From the NCBI GenBank assembly GCA_002720095.2, contig PBGP02000009.1:1-64000 (forward strand): DNA of 64,000 nucleotides. Direction: 5' to 3'. Under the pieces are notes generated by a model, which searched no databases, was not told the DNA's origin, and saw nothing but the letters and a program-made list of their open reading frames with translations. Origin of the DNA: Methanobacteriota archaeon (lineage in GTDB: Archaea; Thermoplasmatota; Poseidoniia; Poseidoniales; Poseidoniaceae). The number at the start of each line of letters is the position of its first letter. Positions within the stretch are counted from its first letter, which is position 1. Made by a program: the position numbers and the translations under genes. Shown here in pieces: positions 8,503 through 18,338 of the stretch.

Positions 8503-9681
8503 ATATGTGTTAAAACCACAAATTGGACAGAACCTCCACGAGTTATTCAGACTAACTTTACATTTCTTACAAATTTGTCCATTTGGAAATGTCCTAATTA
8601 TTCTATCTACGGTAGTATGTTTTTCATTAAAATTTATTTTTTGAATAGGTTTTGGCAAATTTCCATTGGAACTGAATCTTAATTTTTCTGGCTTGTTAAA
8701 ACTTTCTTTATTGGAGGGAAAGCTAACCGGTGTGTTTATGGTGGTTTTAGTAGTTCTAGATATTGGCTTTGATTTGGGAACAATTTTTTGTTTAGAGGCA
8801 TTATTTTCGATATTTGACTCGGTATTATCATTCTTTATCCAGTTTCTTGTGTTGATACTTTCTTTTTCCAAGTCAACCAAATCAGTGTTTTTATCAGAAT
8901 TTCTTGCAGAATTAATTTTTGGTTTTGGTAGAGGAGTAGCTTCCACAAAAATGTTACCTAATTTTTTTGGTTTTTCTAAGATTTCAGGTTTTTGTAATTG
9001 ATTAGTAGTTACTAGATTTTTATTTACATCTATTTTTTCACTTTTTCCGATTAATTTTTTATTTTGAGGATTGACGACTCTTGGCGGTGTAATTCTTTCA
9101 GAAGATTTTAGAACTGATATTGGGTTAGGCATTTTCATATCTTTAGTCTCTGTCAATGTTTGAGTCATTTCTCTTTCAATTTGAACTAGCTTTTTCCAAT
9201 TTTCATCAGGTTTTTTAATCATTTCATCAAAAGAAAACACATATTTGGCCAGCTCTTCATTCCCACCTGTTACGTCTCCTATTGCATAGATTCTTAGGAT
9301 ATTAATGGGATCTAATAATGTTTCAAGTGCTGAAAATTCAGATATAGAAATATTTGGTTTTTGACTATTTTTTTCGGGATTTAGCCCTAGAAAAGTTTGT
9401 AAATTTTCAGTTAATTCAATTAGTTGTAAAGGTCCAGTAAGGATATAATATATTTCACCTGATTCTACTTTCAAACGATTGCTTCCTGAATCTAAATCAA
9501 ATGTGTCTGTTAGCAATAAATCAGATATTTTATTCAAGACAATTGCTAAAGAAGATAACCTATCAGATTCCTCTAAATCCAATAAAATTTGACTTGATTC
9601 AGTTATTCCAAAATATGCTGCAGTCTCATCTACTTCAATTCCTTTAGGCATTAATGCACCTTCAGGGACGTAATCAGACAT
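8491..9681 (-). CDS. Hypothetical protein with C-terminal zinc ribbon
   Basis: This 396-residue protein has three parts: an N-terminal globular region (about 1-190) of unknown family, a long Ser/Lys/Asn-rich low-complexity linker (about 195-365), and a C-terminal zinc ribbon with CKKC followed 13 residues later by CPICG. No signal peptide or membrane helix is seen, so it is probably cytosolic. The ATG at 9681 is chosen over a GTG two codons upstream because GAGTGA precedes it at short spacing. The last 12 bases overlap the tail of the convergent M29-like gene. Terminal zinc ribbons on a flexible linker are common in adaptor proteins, but no partner is evident. Confidence 0.65.
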   Translation of the reverse strand: MSDYVPEGALMPKGIEVDETAAYFGITESSQILLDLEESDRLSSLAIVLNKISDLLLTDTFDLDSGSNRLKVESGEIYYILTGPLQLIELTENLQTFLGLNPEKNSQKPNISISEFSALETLLDPINILRIYAIGDVTGGNEELAKYVFSFDEMIKKPDENWKKLVQIEREMTQTLTETKDMKMPNPISVLKSSERITPPRVVNPQNKKLIGKSEKIDVNKNLVTTNQLQKPEILEKPKKLGNIFVEATPLPKPKINSARNSDKNTDLVDLEKESINTRNWIKNDNTESNIENNASKQKIVPKSKPISRTTKTTINTPVSFPSNKESFNKPEKLRFSSNGNLPKPIQKINFNEKHTTVDRIIRTFPNGQICKKCKVSLNNSWRFCPICGFNTYSNL

Positions 9682-9781
9682 AATCACTCTTTACCACCGA
9701 ACATAGTCTCCTTTTTGAGGCTTAGCCTGATATTATTTTGTTTAAAGATGGTTCATTAATAACCGCTGAAGTGGGTATAAC

Positions 9782-10423
9782 ATGGGAGTAAGAGAAGGTA
9801 GCGCATTATTAGTAGCTGCTGGGGAAATATCAGTGGATATTTTTAGAAATTTATTATCCGAGAAAAAAATTATTGTCGCGATAGATGGAGGGTATAATCA
9901 CTGTTTAACTCATAATGTAAATCCAGACATTATTATCGGAGATTTTGACTCGATTAATTCCAGTTCATTTCCAGAAAAAACACATTTAATTTTTACCCAA
10001 AGTCAAAATGAGACAGATTTATCTAAAGCTATAAAATGGTGTATTTCATCAGATATTAACAACTTAGATATTATTGGAGTAGAGTCTGGAAGAAGCGATC
10101 ATATTTTAGGAACTTTTGCAGCTTTTGCTGAAATAAACCAGGACTTTTCTAAACATTTGGACATTAAACTACATCTAAATGATTTCATCGTGAAATATGT
10201 ACCTAAAAAGAAAAAAACAAAATTAATTTTAGACAAAGAGACGCATTTATCTTTATTCTGTTTATCAAAGAGTATTGTAAATTTCCAAGGGGTTAAATGG
10301 CCTTTAAATAATGAAGAAATGAATTTTTCAACACGCGGGATTCATAATTATTCTATTAATAACGAAATCGAACTTTTTGTTAGTAAAGGAGGTCCTGTTT
10401 TATTATTCATCATGAGAAATTAG
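9782..10423 (+). CDS. Thiamine pyrophosphokinase
   Basis: The enzyme transfers pyrophosphate from ATP to thiamine to give thiamine diphosphate, a salvage reaction. The 213-residue protein has the catalytic DGG (near residue 36), P-D-I-I-I-G-D-F-D-S (near 49-58), the QNETDLSKAI helix, GRSDHILG, and the C-terminal S-T-R-G-I-H-N-Y-S thiamine-pocket strand with a final SKGGPVLLF. This full motif set separates it from the MptE-like pterin diphosphokinases. A TATA-like TTTAAAGA lies about 35 bases before the ATG. It is convergent with the next gene, overlapping by 4 bases. No thiamine-uptake gene is adjacent. Confidence 0.88.
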   Translation: MGVREGSALLVAAGEISVDIFRNLLSEKKIIVAIDGGYNHCLTHNVNPDIIIGDFDSINSSSFPEKTHLIFTQSQNETDLSKAIKWCISSDINNLDIIGVESGRSDHILGTFAAFAEINQDFSKHLDIKLHLNDFIVKYVPKKKKTKLILDKETHLSLFCLSKSIVNFQGVKWPLNNEEMNFSTRGIHNYSINNEIELFVSKGGPVLLFIMRN

Positions 10424-11745
10424 TACTGTTGAAATGGAATCCACATTTTTACAGTTTCATCCCACCAATCTATTTGCCCGTCAGGATGCTGTCTCCATAA
10501 ATGTCCATCTTCGTCCGTATGTGTCGGAAGTCCTTCAGAATCAATACTAATTTTTGATTCTTTAAACTCATCTCCGATATTATCATCAAATTTTCTTAAG
10601 ATGATAACAGAGATTAACAGTAGCAATGTCATTCCGATTCCAGTTGCGATATAACCTGTAAATTCTGTTTTTATTTCTCCACCACTTCTTAGCGGCCAAG
10701 AAGATACTACACTTTCATTACCCCAATCTGTCATATTATCTTCTAGGGGAGGCATTCTTACAAGATTAATTCCATTAGTGGCACTTATCCCTTCTGAATT
10801 AGTCACATTAACTATTATCCTGTGAATTCCTGGCATCCACATTTTGCAATCAACCTCTAGTTCGTCACTGATATTGTGATCTGGAATTGTAGTCCACTTT
10901 ATTTCATTTTCACTGAAGTCAGTTCCATCAGTAGGTTCAACAGTAATAAAACATAGACTACCAATTTCCATATTTTGTCCAGTTAAATTCAAATTAAATG
11001 CAGGAGCAGGTTGATTTAAAATTGAAAAATTAATCCATTTTTCTAAAGAATAACCTAGCGAATTATGATAAATTAATTTCAGTGAATATTTACCAGCTGG
11101 CCAATCACTACAGTCAATTTGATCGCTGTTTGGTTCATCATTTCCTGGGCTAATAGTCGGAGAAATCCATGGGGCACCTATAAACTGAACTTCACCAGTT
11201 TTATCATATCTATGTCCTATTTTATCTAATACACTTCTTGTGATTTTACAATTTGAACCAGTATTGAAATTATCAGATACAGAATTACCATTTGTATCAG
11301 CCATTACGCTAATATCAATAAATGGTTTTTCTAGACCTACCATTAGATTAAAATTACCTAATAGGAATTCAGATAAAACTTGATTTGTGTTAGGGTCTTT
11401 AAACGCCAGAGTAACTGTATATTTTCCTTCTTTCCATGCATCTACAAAAATAGATCTTGATAGTGACTTTTCATTTGTAAGAGTAAAATTATCCCACTGA
11501 AAAATTTCATATTGGTTAGGATAATCATCAAAACTCGTCACTAGCATCGCATTTACGGGCGTCTGAGTTTTAGTAGTGTTGACACTAAAAACAACTCTTA
11601 ACTGGTCTATTAAACCATCGTTATCGATATCTTGTTCTCTTGCTTCATAGTAAACTACGGTAAAATCATCATTATTTTCTGATTTTGCGAATTCTGCATC
11701 TGGAAAAACGGATATTAGAATTAGAATTATTAAGATATTAATCAT
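10420..11745 (-). CDS. Membrane-anchored surface protein with WW-like cytoplasmic tail
   Basis: The protein of about 441 residues begins with a signal peptide (MINILIILILISVFPDAEFA). It has a D-x-D-N-D-G-L-I-D calcium-type loop near the N-terminus, several beta-rich Ig/PKD-like segments, one transmembrane helix (YIATGIGMTLLLLISVIIL) near the C-terminus, and a cytoplasmic tail with tryptophan-aromatic spacing (HLWRQHP, IDWWDE, MWIPF). The shorter start at 11745 is chosen because the signal peptide begins there and it follows the previous stop by 4 bases. It is downstream of the TSP3 protein and probably in one operon. Binding partner and function unknown. The tail is discussed in findings. Confidence 0.7.
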   Translation of the reverse strand: MINILIILILISVFPDAEFAKSENNDDFTVVYYEAREQDIDNDGLIDQLRVVFSVNTTKTQTPVNAMLVTSFDDYPNQYEIFQWDNFTLTNEKSLSRSIFVDAWKEGKYTVTLAFKDPNTNQVLSEFLLGNFNLMVGLEKPFIDISVMADTNGNSVSDNFNTGSNCKITRSVLDKIGHRYDKTGEVQFIGAPWISPTISPGNDEPNSDQIDCSDWPAGKYSLKLIYHNSLGYSLEKWINFSILNQPAPAFNLNLTGQNMEIGSLCFITVEPTDGTDFSENEIKWTTIPDHNISDELEVDCKMWMPGIHRIIVNVTNSEGISATNGINLVRMPPLEDNMTDWGNESVVSSWPLRSGGEIKTEFTGYIATGIGMTLLLLISVIILRKFDDNIGDEFKESKISIDSEGLPTHTDEDGHLWRQHPDGQIDWWDETVKMWIPFQQY

Positions 11746-11749
11746 TCTT

Positions 11750-14182
11750 TTACTCAAGGAAATCAACCTCCTTAGAATATTCCTCCTCGTCACTATTTCC
11801 TTGTAGAATTCTATTAAACACAACAGCGATTAGAAAAACAAAGCCTGCAAAAGCATATGTTGCCCATGATGAGAGAGGGTTACTTCCCATAATTGTCATT
11901 GCTGCCCTAAACTCTCCAAAAGAATTAGAATATCCGTCCCCATTATTGTCGGGACATCCTTGAAAGTCAATCGTTGAAGAACCAGAGTTAGCTGGACAAT
12001 CATCTCTTAAGTTTCCAACAGGATTATCTCCGTAACCATCTCCATCAGTATCCTTCCATTGCCAAGGATCAGTATCAAATGCATCAGCTTTACCTTCAGG
12101 ACTAGCTAACCATAAATCATCAGGGTTAGAGTAACCATCCTCATCTAAATCCGGGCATCCTCTTCGATCTAGTATACTTGTACCAAAAACATTTGGACAA
12201 GCATCAGGTTCGTGTCCAGAAATATTATCTCCGTATCCGTCTCCATCAGAGTCTAGCATTTGAGATGGAATGTGTGGAAATTTATCACTTAAATCTGACC
12301 ATCCGTCACCATCTGTATCAATACACCCGAATCTATCTTCAGTACTAGTTCCAGGAGTCATTACACAATTGTCTGGAGAAACACCAACGGGGTTGTCTCC
12401 ATAACTATCTCCGTCACTATCCATCCACTGGCTCGGCTCAAGAGGAAATGTATCAGCCATACCTAGAGGATGAGCGATCCATTCGTTGTCGGGATCAGAG
12501 GCGCCATCAGAATCAGAATCAGGACACCCCCACCTGTCTCTGAAACTATCTCCAAACGTTAGTAAGCAGCTATCTGGTTGCCATGCGCTAGAGCTTTGAT
12601 TATCACCGAATCCATCGCCATCAGTATCGTGCCATTGACTTGCTTTAGAAGGGAATGCGTCGGCAATTCCTTCGGGATGTGAGACCCAACTTTCATCAGG
12701 GTCTGAGAATCCATCAGAATCAGAATCAGGACATCCATATCTATCTTTTTCTGAAAAACCTCGGACTTCAATACATGAGTCACCTTTGAAACCTGAAAAA
12801 TTATCTCCATATCCGTCTTTATCGGAGTCACGAAATTGTGATGTCTCATATGGGAAATCATCAATTTGTGTGTCACCATTATTTTGATTATCTCCCCATC
12901 CATCACCATCCGTATCTCTCCATTGTGTGGGATTCTCTATAAATGCATCACCGGATTCAATCCTAAAACCTGTTACAGAATCAATATAAAAACTATAATT
13001 ATCTCCATATCCATCATTATCGGTGTCTTTCCATTGCGTGAAATCATTAGGAAAGGGGTCAGCACCATTTTCTATTGTCCAATTTGAATCACTATCTGAC
13101 CATCCATCATTATCCGAATCGGGACATCCAGGTCTATCCTCGGAAGAGTAACCCAGGATGTGTGGACACGCATCTTCTAAAATAGCACCTTCAAAATATT
13201 CTCCTATACCAGTTTCTAAGTGAATGCTTTCCCATCTAGAGTCGTCCCAGTTATCACCTAGCCCATCACCATCGTAATCGCTCCATTGAGTGTGGCAATA
13301 TTGCCCACATACATTTTGAATTGAAGGGTCTTGAGGAGACCACCAGAACGCATCCGCACCGTCTTCCACGGACCAGGGTTCTATCGAATAAAGAGTACTC
13401 GGATCAGAATACCCATCACTATCAGAATCAGGGCATCCAAAACGGTCTTGAAAAGATTGCCCAAAAAAACCAGGGCATGAATCGGGATTATTTCCGTTAG
13501 GATTATCTCCGTAATTATCAAAATCAGAATCTACCCATTGTGTACTATCAACTGGATAATCATCACCTTCATCAGACCATCCATCTTTATCTGTATCAAT
13601 ACAACCTTTTTTGTCTTCAATACTTTCTCCATAATCATTTGGACAGTCATCATCTAGATCTCTAAATCCATCCGCATCAGAGTCTCGAAATGTTGTATCA
13701 ATTATCGCTGTAATATCGTAATTGAATTCGTCTTGGTCACAAGTATTTTGCGACCGAACCTCTGTAAAATAAGTAGTTGGTCCTGTGATGCTACCCCATT
13801 CAGTGGCAGAAGGAACTATTGAAATTGAGACAGATCTCGACCCATCACTTCCAATATCTGCAGTGTAAAGATTCGAAACCGCATTAGAATCCCAAATCTT
13901 TACTTTTCCTTCCCAATGATCAGTTGCGAAGCAGCCCCAATCCCAACCATGGTCTCCAGTTGATGATGAGACGTCAATTGTTAGTGTATCTCCTCCAAGA
14001 ATATCAATTCTCCACCAATCAACAGCGTCTCCTTCTTCATCCACTTCATTAGAACTTGTACTTCCACTAGTCAGAATATTCGCATTTGCAGCATCATCAT
14101 CTGCAGAAACAGTGGGGATAAATGGTAATAAAAAAATCAGAACAAGTAAACAAGTAATAGTACGCTTAGCGTTACTCGCCAT
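11750..14182 (-). CDS. Surface protein with thrombospondin type-3 repeat array
   Basis: The protein of about 810 residues has a signal peptide (CLLVLIFLLPFIPTVSA), an N-terminal PPC/beta-sandwich-like domain (about 30-165, with a VDWWRID core), then a long array of calcium-binding TSP3-type units such as DSDGDGYGDN and D-A-C-P-cysteine loops to about residue 740, and a C-terminal membrane helix (WATYAFAGFVFLIAVVF) with a short charged tail. It should sit outside the membrane, rigidified by calcium. The ATG at 14182 is preferred over the ATG eight codons upstream because GAGGTCATCAACC gives a Shine-Dalgarno, and a TATA-like box at 14224-14233 predicts a start near 14203. It leads the following surface-protein gene. 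Confidence 0.85.
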   Translation of the reverse strand: MASNAKRTITCLLVLIFLLPFIPTVSADDDAANANILTSGSTSSNEVDEEGDAVDWWRIDILGGDTLTIDVSSSTGDHGWDWGCFATDHWEGKVKIWDSNAVSNLYTADIGSDGSRSVSISIVPSATEWGSITGPTTYFTEVRSQNTCDQDEFNYDITAIIDTTFRDSDADGFRDLDDDCPNDYGESIEDKKGCIDTDKDGWSDEGDDYPVDSTQWVDSDFDNYGDNPNGNNPDSCPGFFGQSFQDRFGCPDSDSDGYSDPSTLYSIEPWSVEDGADAFWWSPQDPSIQNVCGQYCHTQWSDYDGDGLGDNWDDSRWESIHLETGIGEYFEGAILEDACPHILGYSSEDRPGCPDSDNDGWSDSDSNWTIENGADPFPNDFTQWKDTDNDGYGDNYSFYIDSVTGFRIESGDAFIENPTQWRDTDGDGWGDNQNNGDTQIDDFPYETSQFRDSDKDGYGDNFSGFKGDSCIEVRGFSEKDRYGCPDSDSDGFSDPDESWVSHPEGIADAFPSKASQWHDTDGDGFGDNQSSSAWQPDSCLLTFGDSFRDRWGCPDSDSDGASDPDNEWIAHPLGMADTFPLEPSQWMDSDGDSYGDNPVGVSPDNCVMTPGTSTEDRFGCIDTDGDGWSDLSDKFPHIPSQMLDSDGDGYGDNISGHEPDACPNVFGTSILDRRGCPDLDEDGYSNPDDLWLASPEGKADAFDTDPWQWKDTDGDGYGDNPVGNLRDDCPANSGSSTIDFQGCPDNNGDGYSNSFGEFRAAMTIMGSNPLSSWATYAFAGFVFLIAVVFNRILQGNSDEEEYSKEVDFLE

Positions 14183-14223
14183 GGTTGATGACCTCGGTAA
14201 CTTCATTATTAACCAATTGATGT

Positions 14224-14233
14224 TGTTATAAAT
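14224..14233 (-). promoter_or_regulatory. TATA-like box for the TSP3 surface-protein gene
   Basis: On the minus strand the sequence reads TATTTATAAC. Its centre is about 26 bases upstream of 14203, leaving a roughly 20-base leader that includes the GAGGT ribosome site before the ATG at 14182. No transcript data are visible, so this is a motif-and-spacing inference. Confidence 0.4.
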
Positions 14234-14255
14234 AGTTAAAAATTACTTCATTGAA

Positions 14256-16151
14256 TTATTCGCATACATCATGTGTACAAATTGGCGGGTTCCAGTATAG
14301 TTTATTATCGTGATTGAATGTATCCAGTCGTAATGTGCTACCTTCTCCTTCAATAATTGTAACTATTGATGAAGTTGACGCAGGCAAATAATCTTCACCG
14401 GTTGATAACAGTGTTAAACGAAGAGTATGGCCAGCAGTGATTTCAGCATCTAAAGCAAAAAATTCCATTTTTGCCGTAATTATTTCTAAATTAGGTAACC
14501 ATGCAGTAGATAAATCATCTCCGCCCTGGTGGTAACGTAAGTCCATTATGGAATGGCCAATATGAATACATTCATCACCATCACAATCTTCTAACAACGC
14601 ATACAGTTGGCCGCCAATCCAAGAGGTGGTAACTTGAACATGAAGTCTAGGCATTCCTTGGACATAAATATCCTTAGTTAATGGAGACGTTTCGAATACG
14701 GGACCTGTAGATGCATCAGGTAAAACAGTAAGACCTCCAGAACTTGTCATATCAGTTCCTAAAGTAAAAACTAATTCTTCGGTATCAGATGCAGGATATC
14801 TTTCTTCTATTCTCCAAGCACCTTGATTAGACTGAATTTCAACGTGTAATAATGGCTGTTCGCCTTCTCCTTTAAGATACCAATCAAACCATTCTAGTAA
14901 ATCTTGCATCCAATCAAATCTAATCATTTCAGGAAATGCTTCACCCCCTCTACCGCCTAAATCAGAACGTTCGTCTAATTGTACAGCTCTATCAGGATAG
15001 TCATGATCCCACTGGCCGAACAGGCCTTTGGCTTCAATACCTGCATCTTTAATTCTGTTGATGGTTGGAATTGCCATGTGAGGATCTACGTTCCAATCGT
15101 GCATTCCTTGTATCAAATAGACTGAACCTTTGTAATTCTCAATCACACGATCCAAGAAATATCTCTCTGCCCAATAATCACCAGCAACTTCTGAACCCCA
15201 CATCCATGTTGAAACACCAGTTCCTGGACCAATAATATAGTCCGGACACATATTTCCATAGTCTTCTTCATCTCCATCAAAGCCATACGAACCATATACA
15301 CCATTATGCATTATTGGCGCTCTAGCTTCAGATGAACCATTTTTCCACATTAGTTCTTTAACTCCAATCAGCCCAGAAATAGGTACAATTGTTTTCAAAT
15401 GTTCGTTACCAAACATTGCTGCTTGCCAAGGAGTTGAACCATCGTAAGATTTTCCAATCATTGATACGTTTCCATTAGACCATTCTTGGGTCCCAAGCCA
15501 AGTTACAGCTGCGTCGTTACCCAATTGCTCAGCATTACCCATCAGATCCATACAGTGATTTGACTTGCCAGTTCCTGTAACACTAACTTGTGCGAATGCG
15601 TATCCATGGGGCAATATTTGATCAATTATCATTTCTCCTAGCCAAGATCCAGGGGCCTCAACTACGTCTGTCTGTACAGATGGTTCGTAGAAGTAAGGTC
15701 CAAACTCAGCTATTACTGGAACTTTAACACCTGGCTCAACTTTTGGTAACCAATACGCAAGGGAGATTATCCCATCGGGTGCCGCCCCTCCCTCTGATGC
15801 AGGCAAGTCATATTCAACAAAAACATGTGTTGAATTCCATTCATTTGATGTTTCCAAAATTTCATAATCTCCGAACTCAACGACAGAACTGAAATTTTCA
15901 TTTGTGATATAATCGTTAATACCATCACCGTCCAAATCTAAATTACCTCTTTCCCAAACAGGCACTCTTACATCTTTAATTTGGTTTTCTAAAATTACTT
16001 TTTTACTTATTAGATTACCATTTACTGCGGCAAAAACAATGAAGATAACAACGATAACTGATGTAGCCCCGAGAGTTCTATTGAGAATAGATAATATGTC
16101 CTCGTCATCCTTTGAATCAACGGTACTGGAGGAATTTAAGTCATCGTTCAC
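14256..16151 (-). CDS. Membrane-anchored S15 (CocE/NonD-type) alpha/beta hydrolase
   Basis: The 631-residue protein is an X-Pro dipeptidyl-peptidase/CocE-like hydrolase tethered by one N-terminal helix (about 27-45) preceded by an acidic cytoplasmic tail. The catalytic core should lie outside. The nucleophile is Ser235 in GKSYDG, the acid is in QGMHDWNVDPH, and the histidine is in GQWDHDYPD. The C-terminal third is the jelly-roll domain of the family (YVQGMPRLHVQVT, HIGHSIMDLRY). The start is a GTG at 16149-16151, and no in-frame ATG is nearby. It is paralogous to the hydrolase at 35436-37289. It may cleave peptides or esters at the surface, and the substrate is unknown. Confidence 0.88.
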   Translation of the reverse strand: MNDDLNSSSTVDSKDDEDILSILNRTLGATSVIVVIFIVFAAVNGNLISKKVILENQIKDVRVPVWERGNLDLDGDGINDYITNENFSSVVEFGDYEILETSNEWNSTHVFVEYDLPASEGGAAPDGIISLAYWLPKVEPGVKVPVIAEFGPYFYEPSVQTDVVEAPGSWLGEMIIDQILPHGYAFAQVSVTGTGKSNHCMDLMGNAEQLGNDAAVTWLGTQEWSNGNVSMIGKSYDGSTPWQAAMFGNEHLKTIVPISGLIGVKELMWKNGSSEARAPIMHNGVYGSYGFDGDEEDYGNMCPDYIIGPGTGVSTWMWGSEVAGDYWAERYFLDRVIENYKGSVYLIQGMHDWNVDPHMAIPTINRIKDAGIEAKGLFGQWDHDYPDRAVQLDERSDLGGRGGEAFPEMIRFDWMQDLLEWFDWYLKGEGEQPLLHVEIQSNQGAWRIEERYPASDTEELVFTLGTDMTSSGGLTVLPDASTGPVFETSPLTKDIYVQGMPRLHVQVTTSWIGGQLYALLEDCDGDECIHIGHSIMDLRYHQGGDDLSTAWLPNLEIITAKMEFFALDAEITAGHTLRLTLLSTGEDYLPASTSSIVTIIEGEGSTLRLDTFNHDNKLYWNPPICTHDVCE

Positions 16152-16202
16152 AAATGTGCGACAAGGATTAGCAATATGAATAAAGCGCTTAAATGTTAAT
16201 TT

Positions 16203-17477
16203 TTAATTTAATATTTTCTCATATAATCGATTAAAGCTTTCTGCGGTTTTTTTGTGTGTAAATGTTCCCATGGTTAAAATCCGTTTCCTACCATTTTTTG
16301 CTTTTAATTTTCTATTTTCTGGATTATCTAACTCTTCAAGAATTTTTAACCCAAGATGGTTATAATCCCCAACATTATACAGGGAGCCTACTGTCTTGTC
16401 GACCATTTCGGGTAGAGGCCCATCATTTACTGTAACCACGGGAGTTCCAGAGGCCATCGCCTCAAGAGGAATCAAACCTTGCCCTTCATAAAACGAGGGA
16501 TAGATGACTAAATCTGCAGATTTATAGCAATCTGCGAGGTCTCTAAAGTCCATACCACTCTCGATCGTGACAGAATCAGAAATTCCTAATTTTTTAGCTT
16601 GCTTGTTTAGGATTTTATGCATTTTACCTCTCCCTATGATAACTAACTTGGCTTGTGGAAACTTTCTTAACACAGTTGGCATTGATTTTAATAAAAATCT
16701 GAATCCTTTTCTTGCTGCTAGTCTTCCGACAGCTAACAAAAGCGGTGTGTTAGTAGTATATTTTCCACTTAATGCATTGTTATCCGCAGCATTATATCTT
16801 CTTCTTATCTTTTTGAATCTGGTTTGATCGTCTAATGAATCATGATCGAGTGGTGAAAATAATTTTTCGTCTACCCCCCAATGTATTACTTCACAATCCC
16901 ATGTCTTTCCGAGTAGATATCTTTCGATAAAATCATTTTTTGTTGAAACAGAATTTGCTACACAAATATCACTGGCTCTAGCTGCCGCTCTTTCAAATTT
17001 TGAAAAATATTTTGCTGTCAATAGTATGGCTAAATCATTTGGGTTTCTCCAGACTGCTGATTCATTATGTTTTTGAGCAGCTAATATACCATCTCTTTCA
17101 CCTAACCAGCTACCGTGTAAACTTGTCAGTACAGGAGCTATATTTTTTTTCAGATGAATAATTTCTTTTTCATTTAGTGAAATTAGAGGGCAGTGAAGAT
17201 GAATAACATCAATATTTTTTTCAGAATTAATTTTCACAATTTCTTTCAAAGCGTTTTTGCCATAACTTCTAGTAAAGAACATCGGTGCATAAAGCCATTT
17301 AACTTCAAAAATTTCAACATTTTTAATTTTAGGACGAACTGTTTTTTTGTTCATTTTTCTGGTAATTAATGAAATTTCATGACCCATTTCTGTCAAAAAT
17401 TTACAGAGATTATATGCCGCTGAACCCAAACCACCCCATAAAGGAGGATACTCTCCTGCAACCATTGCTATGTGCAT
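16203..17477 (-). CDS. GT4-family glycosyltransferase
   Basis: The 424-residue cytosolic or membrane-associated enzyme has the two-domain GT-B fold of GT4 transferases. The N-terminal domain opens with MHIAMVAGEYPPLWGGLGSA, the C-terminal domain has LLAVGRLAARKGFR, and the donor-sugar motif is YEGQGLIPLEAMASGTP with the E-x7-E pair. The ATG at 17477 is chosen because AGGAGAAA precedes it at 4 bases, better than the start six codons upstream. It is divergent from a GT2 enzyme, and both may act in surface or glycolipid glycosylation. Acceptor and sugar cannot be predicted. Confidence 0.9.
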   Translation of the reverse strand: MHIAMVAGEYPPLWGGLGSAAYNLCKFLTEMGHEISLITRKMNKKTVRPKIKNVEIFEVKWLYAPMFFTRSYGKNALKEIVKINSEKNIDVIHLHCPLISLNEKEIIHLKKNIAPVLTSLHGSWLGERDGILAAQKHNESAVWRNPNDLAILLTAKYFSKFERAAARASDICVANSVSTKNDFIERYLLGKTWDCEVIHWGVDEKLFSPLDHDSLDDQTRFKKIRRRYNAADNNALSGKYTTNTPLLLAVGRLAARKGFRFLLKSMPTVLRKFPQAKLVIIGRGKMHKILNKQAKKLGISDSVTIESGMDFRDLADCYKSADLVIYPSFYEGQGLIPLEAMASGTPVVTVNDGPLPEMVDKTVGSLYNVGDYNHLGLKILEELDNPENRKLKAKNGRKRILTMGTFTHKKTAESFNRLYEKILN

Positions 17478-17551
17478 TATTTCTCCTAAACACAACTTGT
17501 TTTTGAACAGTCCTACTTGAAGTCAACTATAAATCGATTTAAATTTGTAAT

Positions 17552-18310
17552 ATGAATCGAATGTACATGACAGATACACTTGATGTGAGTGTTACGGTTA
17601 TTCTTCCAACCTTAAATGAAGAAGAGGGTGTAGGAGATACTATTGATGCAATTCCCAAAAATTTTTGCAAAAAGTTAGAAATTTTAATTATTGACGGCAA
17701 TTCTACTGACAAAACAAGAGAGATTTCTGAAAAAAAAGGTGCTAAAGTACACATTGAGCCTCGGAAAGGTTATGGTAGAGCTTACAGAACAGGATTTTCT
17801 ATCGCCGAGGGGGAAATTATCGTCACCATGGATGCAGATTGTACCTACCCAGCTGAGGTAATACCTGAATTGGTGAAAACACTTCTAACTAAAGATTTGA
17901 ATTTTATAACTTGTGATAGACTTACGCTGGCAGAAAAAGGAGCAATGTCTGGTTTGCACGGTTTTGGAAATTGGGCTTTGTCCATTACAGGAAGGATGTT
18001 ATTTTGGAATGGTATTAAAGACTCACAATCAGGAATGTGGGTTTTTCGCAAGTCAATATTTGATAATATCAAATTAAGACCAACTAATGATGGAATGCCG
18101 TTATCAGAAGAAATTAAGATTATTACGAAAATGTATCTGCCAAAAGATAAGTTTGCTGAAATTTCGGTTCCATACAGAAAAAGAGTTGGAGATGCAGAGA
18201 TTAATACTTGGGGAGACGGATGGAAAAATTTTAAATTTTTCTTCGCTAGGAGATTTGGAATTAATAAAACCTTAACACCATGGGGCCCTATTAATGATGA
18301 ATCTGATTAA
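17552..18310 (+). CDS. GT2-family glycosyltransferase (dolichyl-phosphate mannosyltransferase-like)
   Basis: The 252-residue GT-A enzyme has the N-terminal ILPTLNEEEGVGDTIDAI, IIDGNSTDKTREI, the DxD-type MDADCTYP metal site near residue 93, and a QSGMWVFRK motif of polyprenyl-phosphate sugar transferases. No transmembrane helices follow, so it resembles soluble Dpm1-type enzymes that load mannose or glucose on lipid carrier. Three in-frame ATGs (17552, 17561, 17567) are possible. Two TATA-like boxes (about 17528 and 17538) suggest a leaderless message but do not decide between them. It is divergent from the GT4 gene. Confidence 0.88.
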   Translation: MNRMYMTDTLDVSVTVILPTLNEEEGVGDTIDAIPKNFCKKLEILIIDGNSTDKTREISEKKGAKVHIEPRKGYGRAYRTGFSIAEGEIIVTMDADCTYPAEVIPELVKTLLTKDLNFITCDRLTLAEKGAMSGLHGFGNWALSITGRMLFWNGIKDSQSGMWVFRKSIFDNIKLRPTNDGMPLSEEIKIITKMYLPKDKFAEISVPYRKRVGDAEINTWGDGWKNFKFFFARRFGINKTLTPWGPINDESD

Positions 18311-18327
18311 AGTGTATTTTCTACACT
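18311..18327 (+). terminator. Perfect 6-bp hairpin directly after the GT2 stop codon
   Basis: AGTGTA (18311-18316), loop TTTTC, TACACT (18322-18327) begins at the base after the TAA. The position suggests an mRNA 3' end or terminator. The loop rather than the tail is T-rich, so classical intrinsic termination is not assured. Confidence 0.4.
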
Positions 18328-18338
18328 AAATAGGTATA

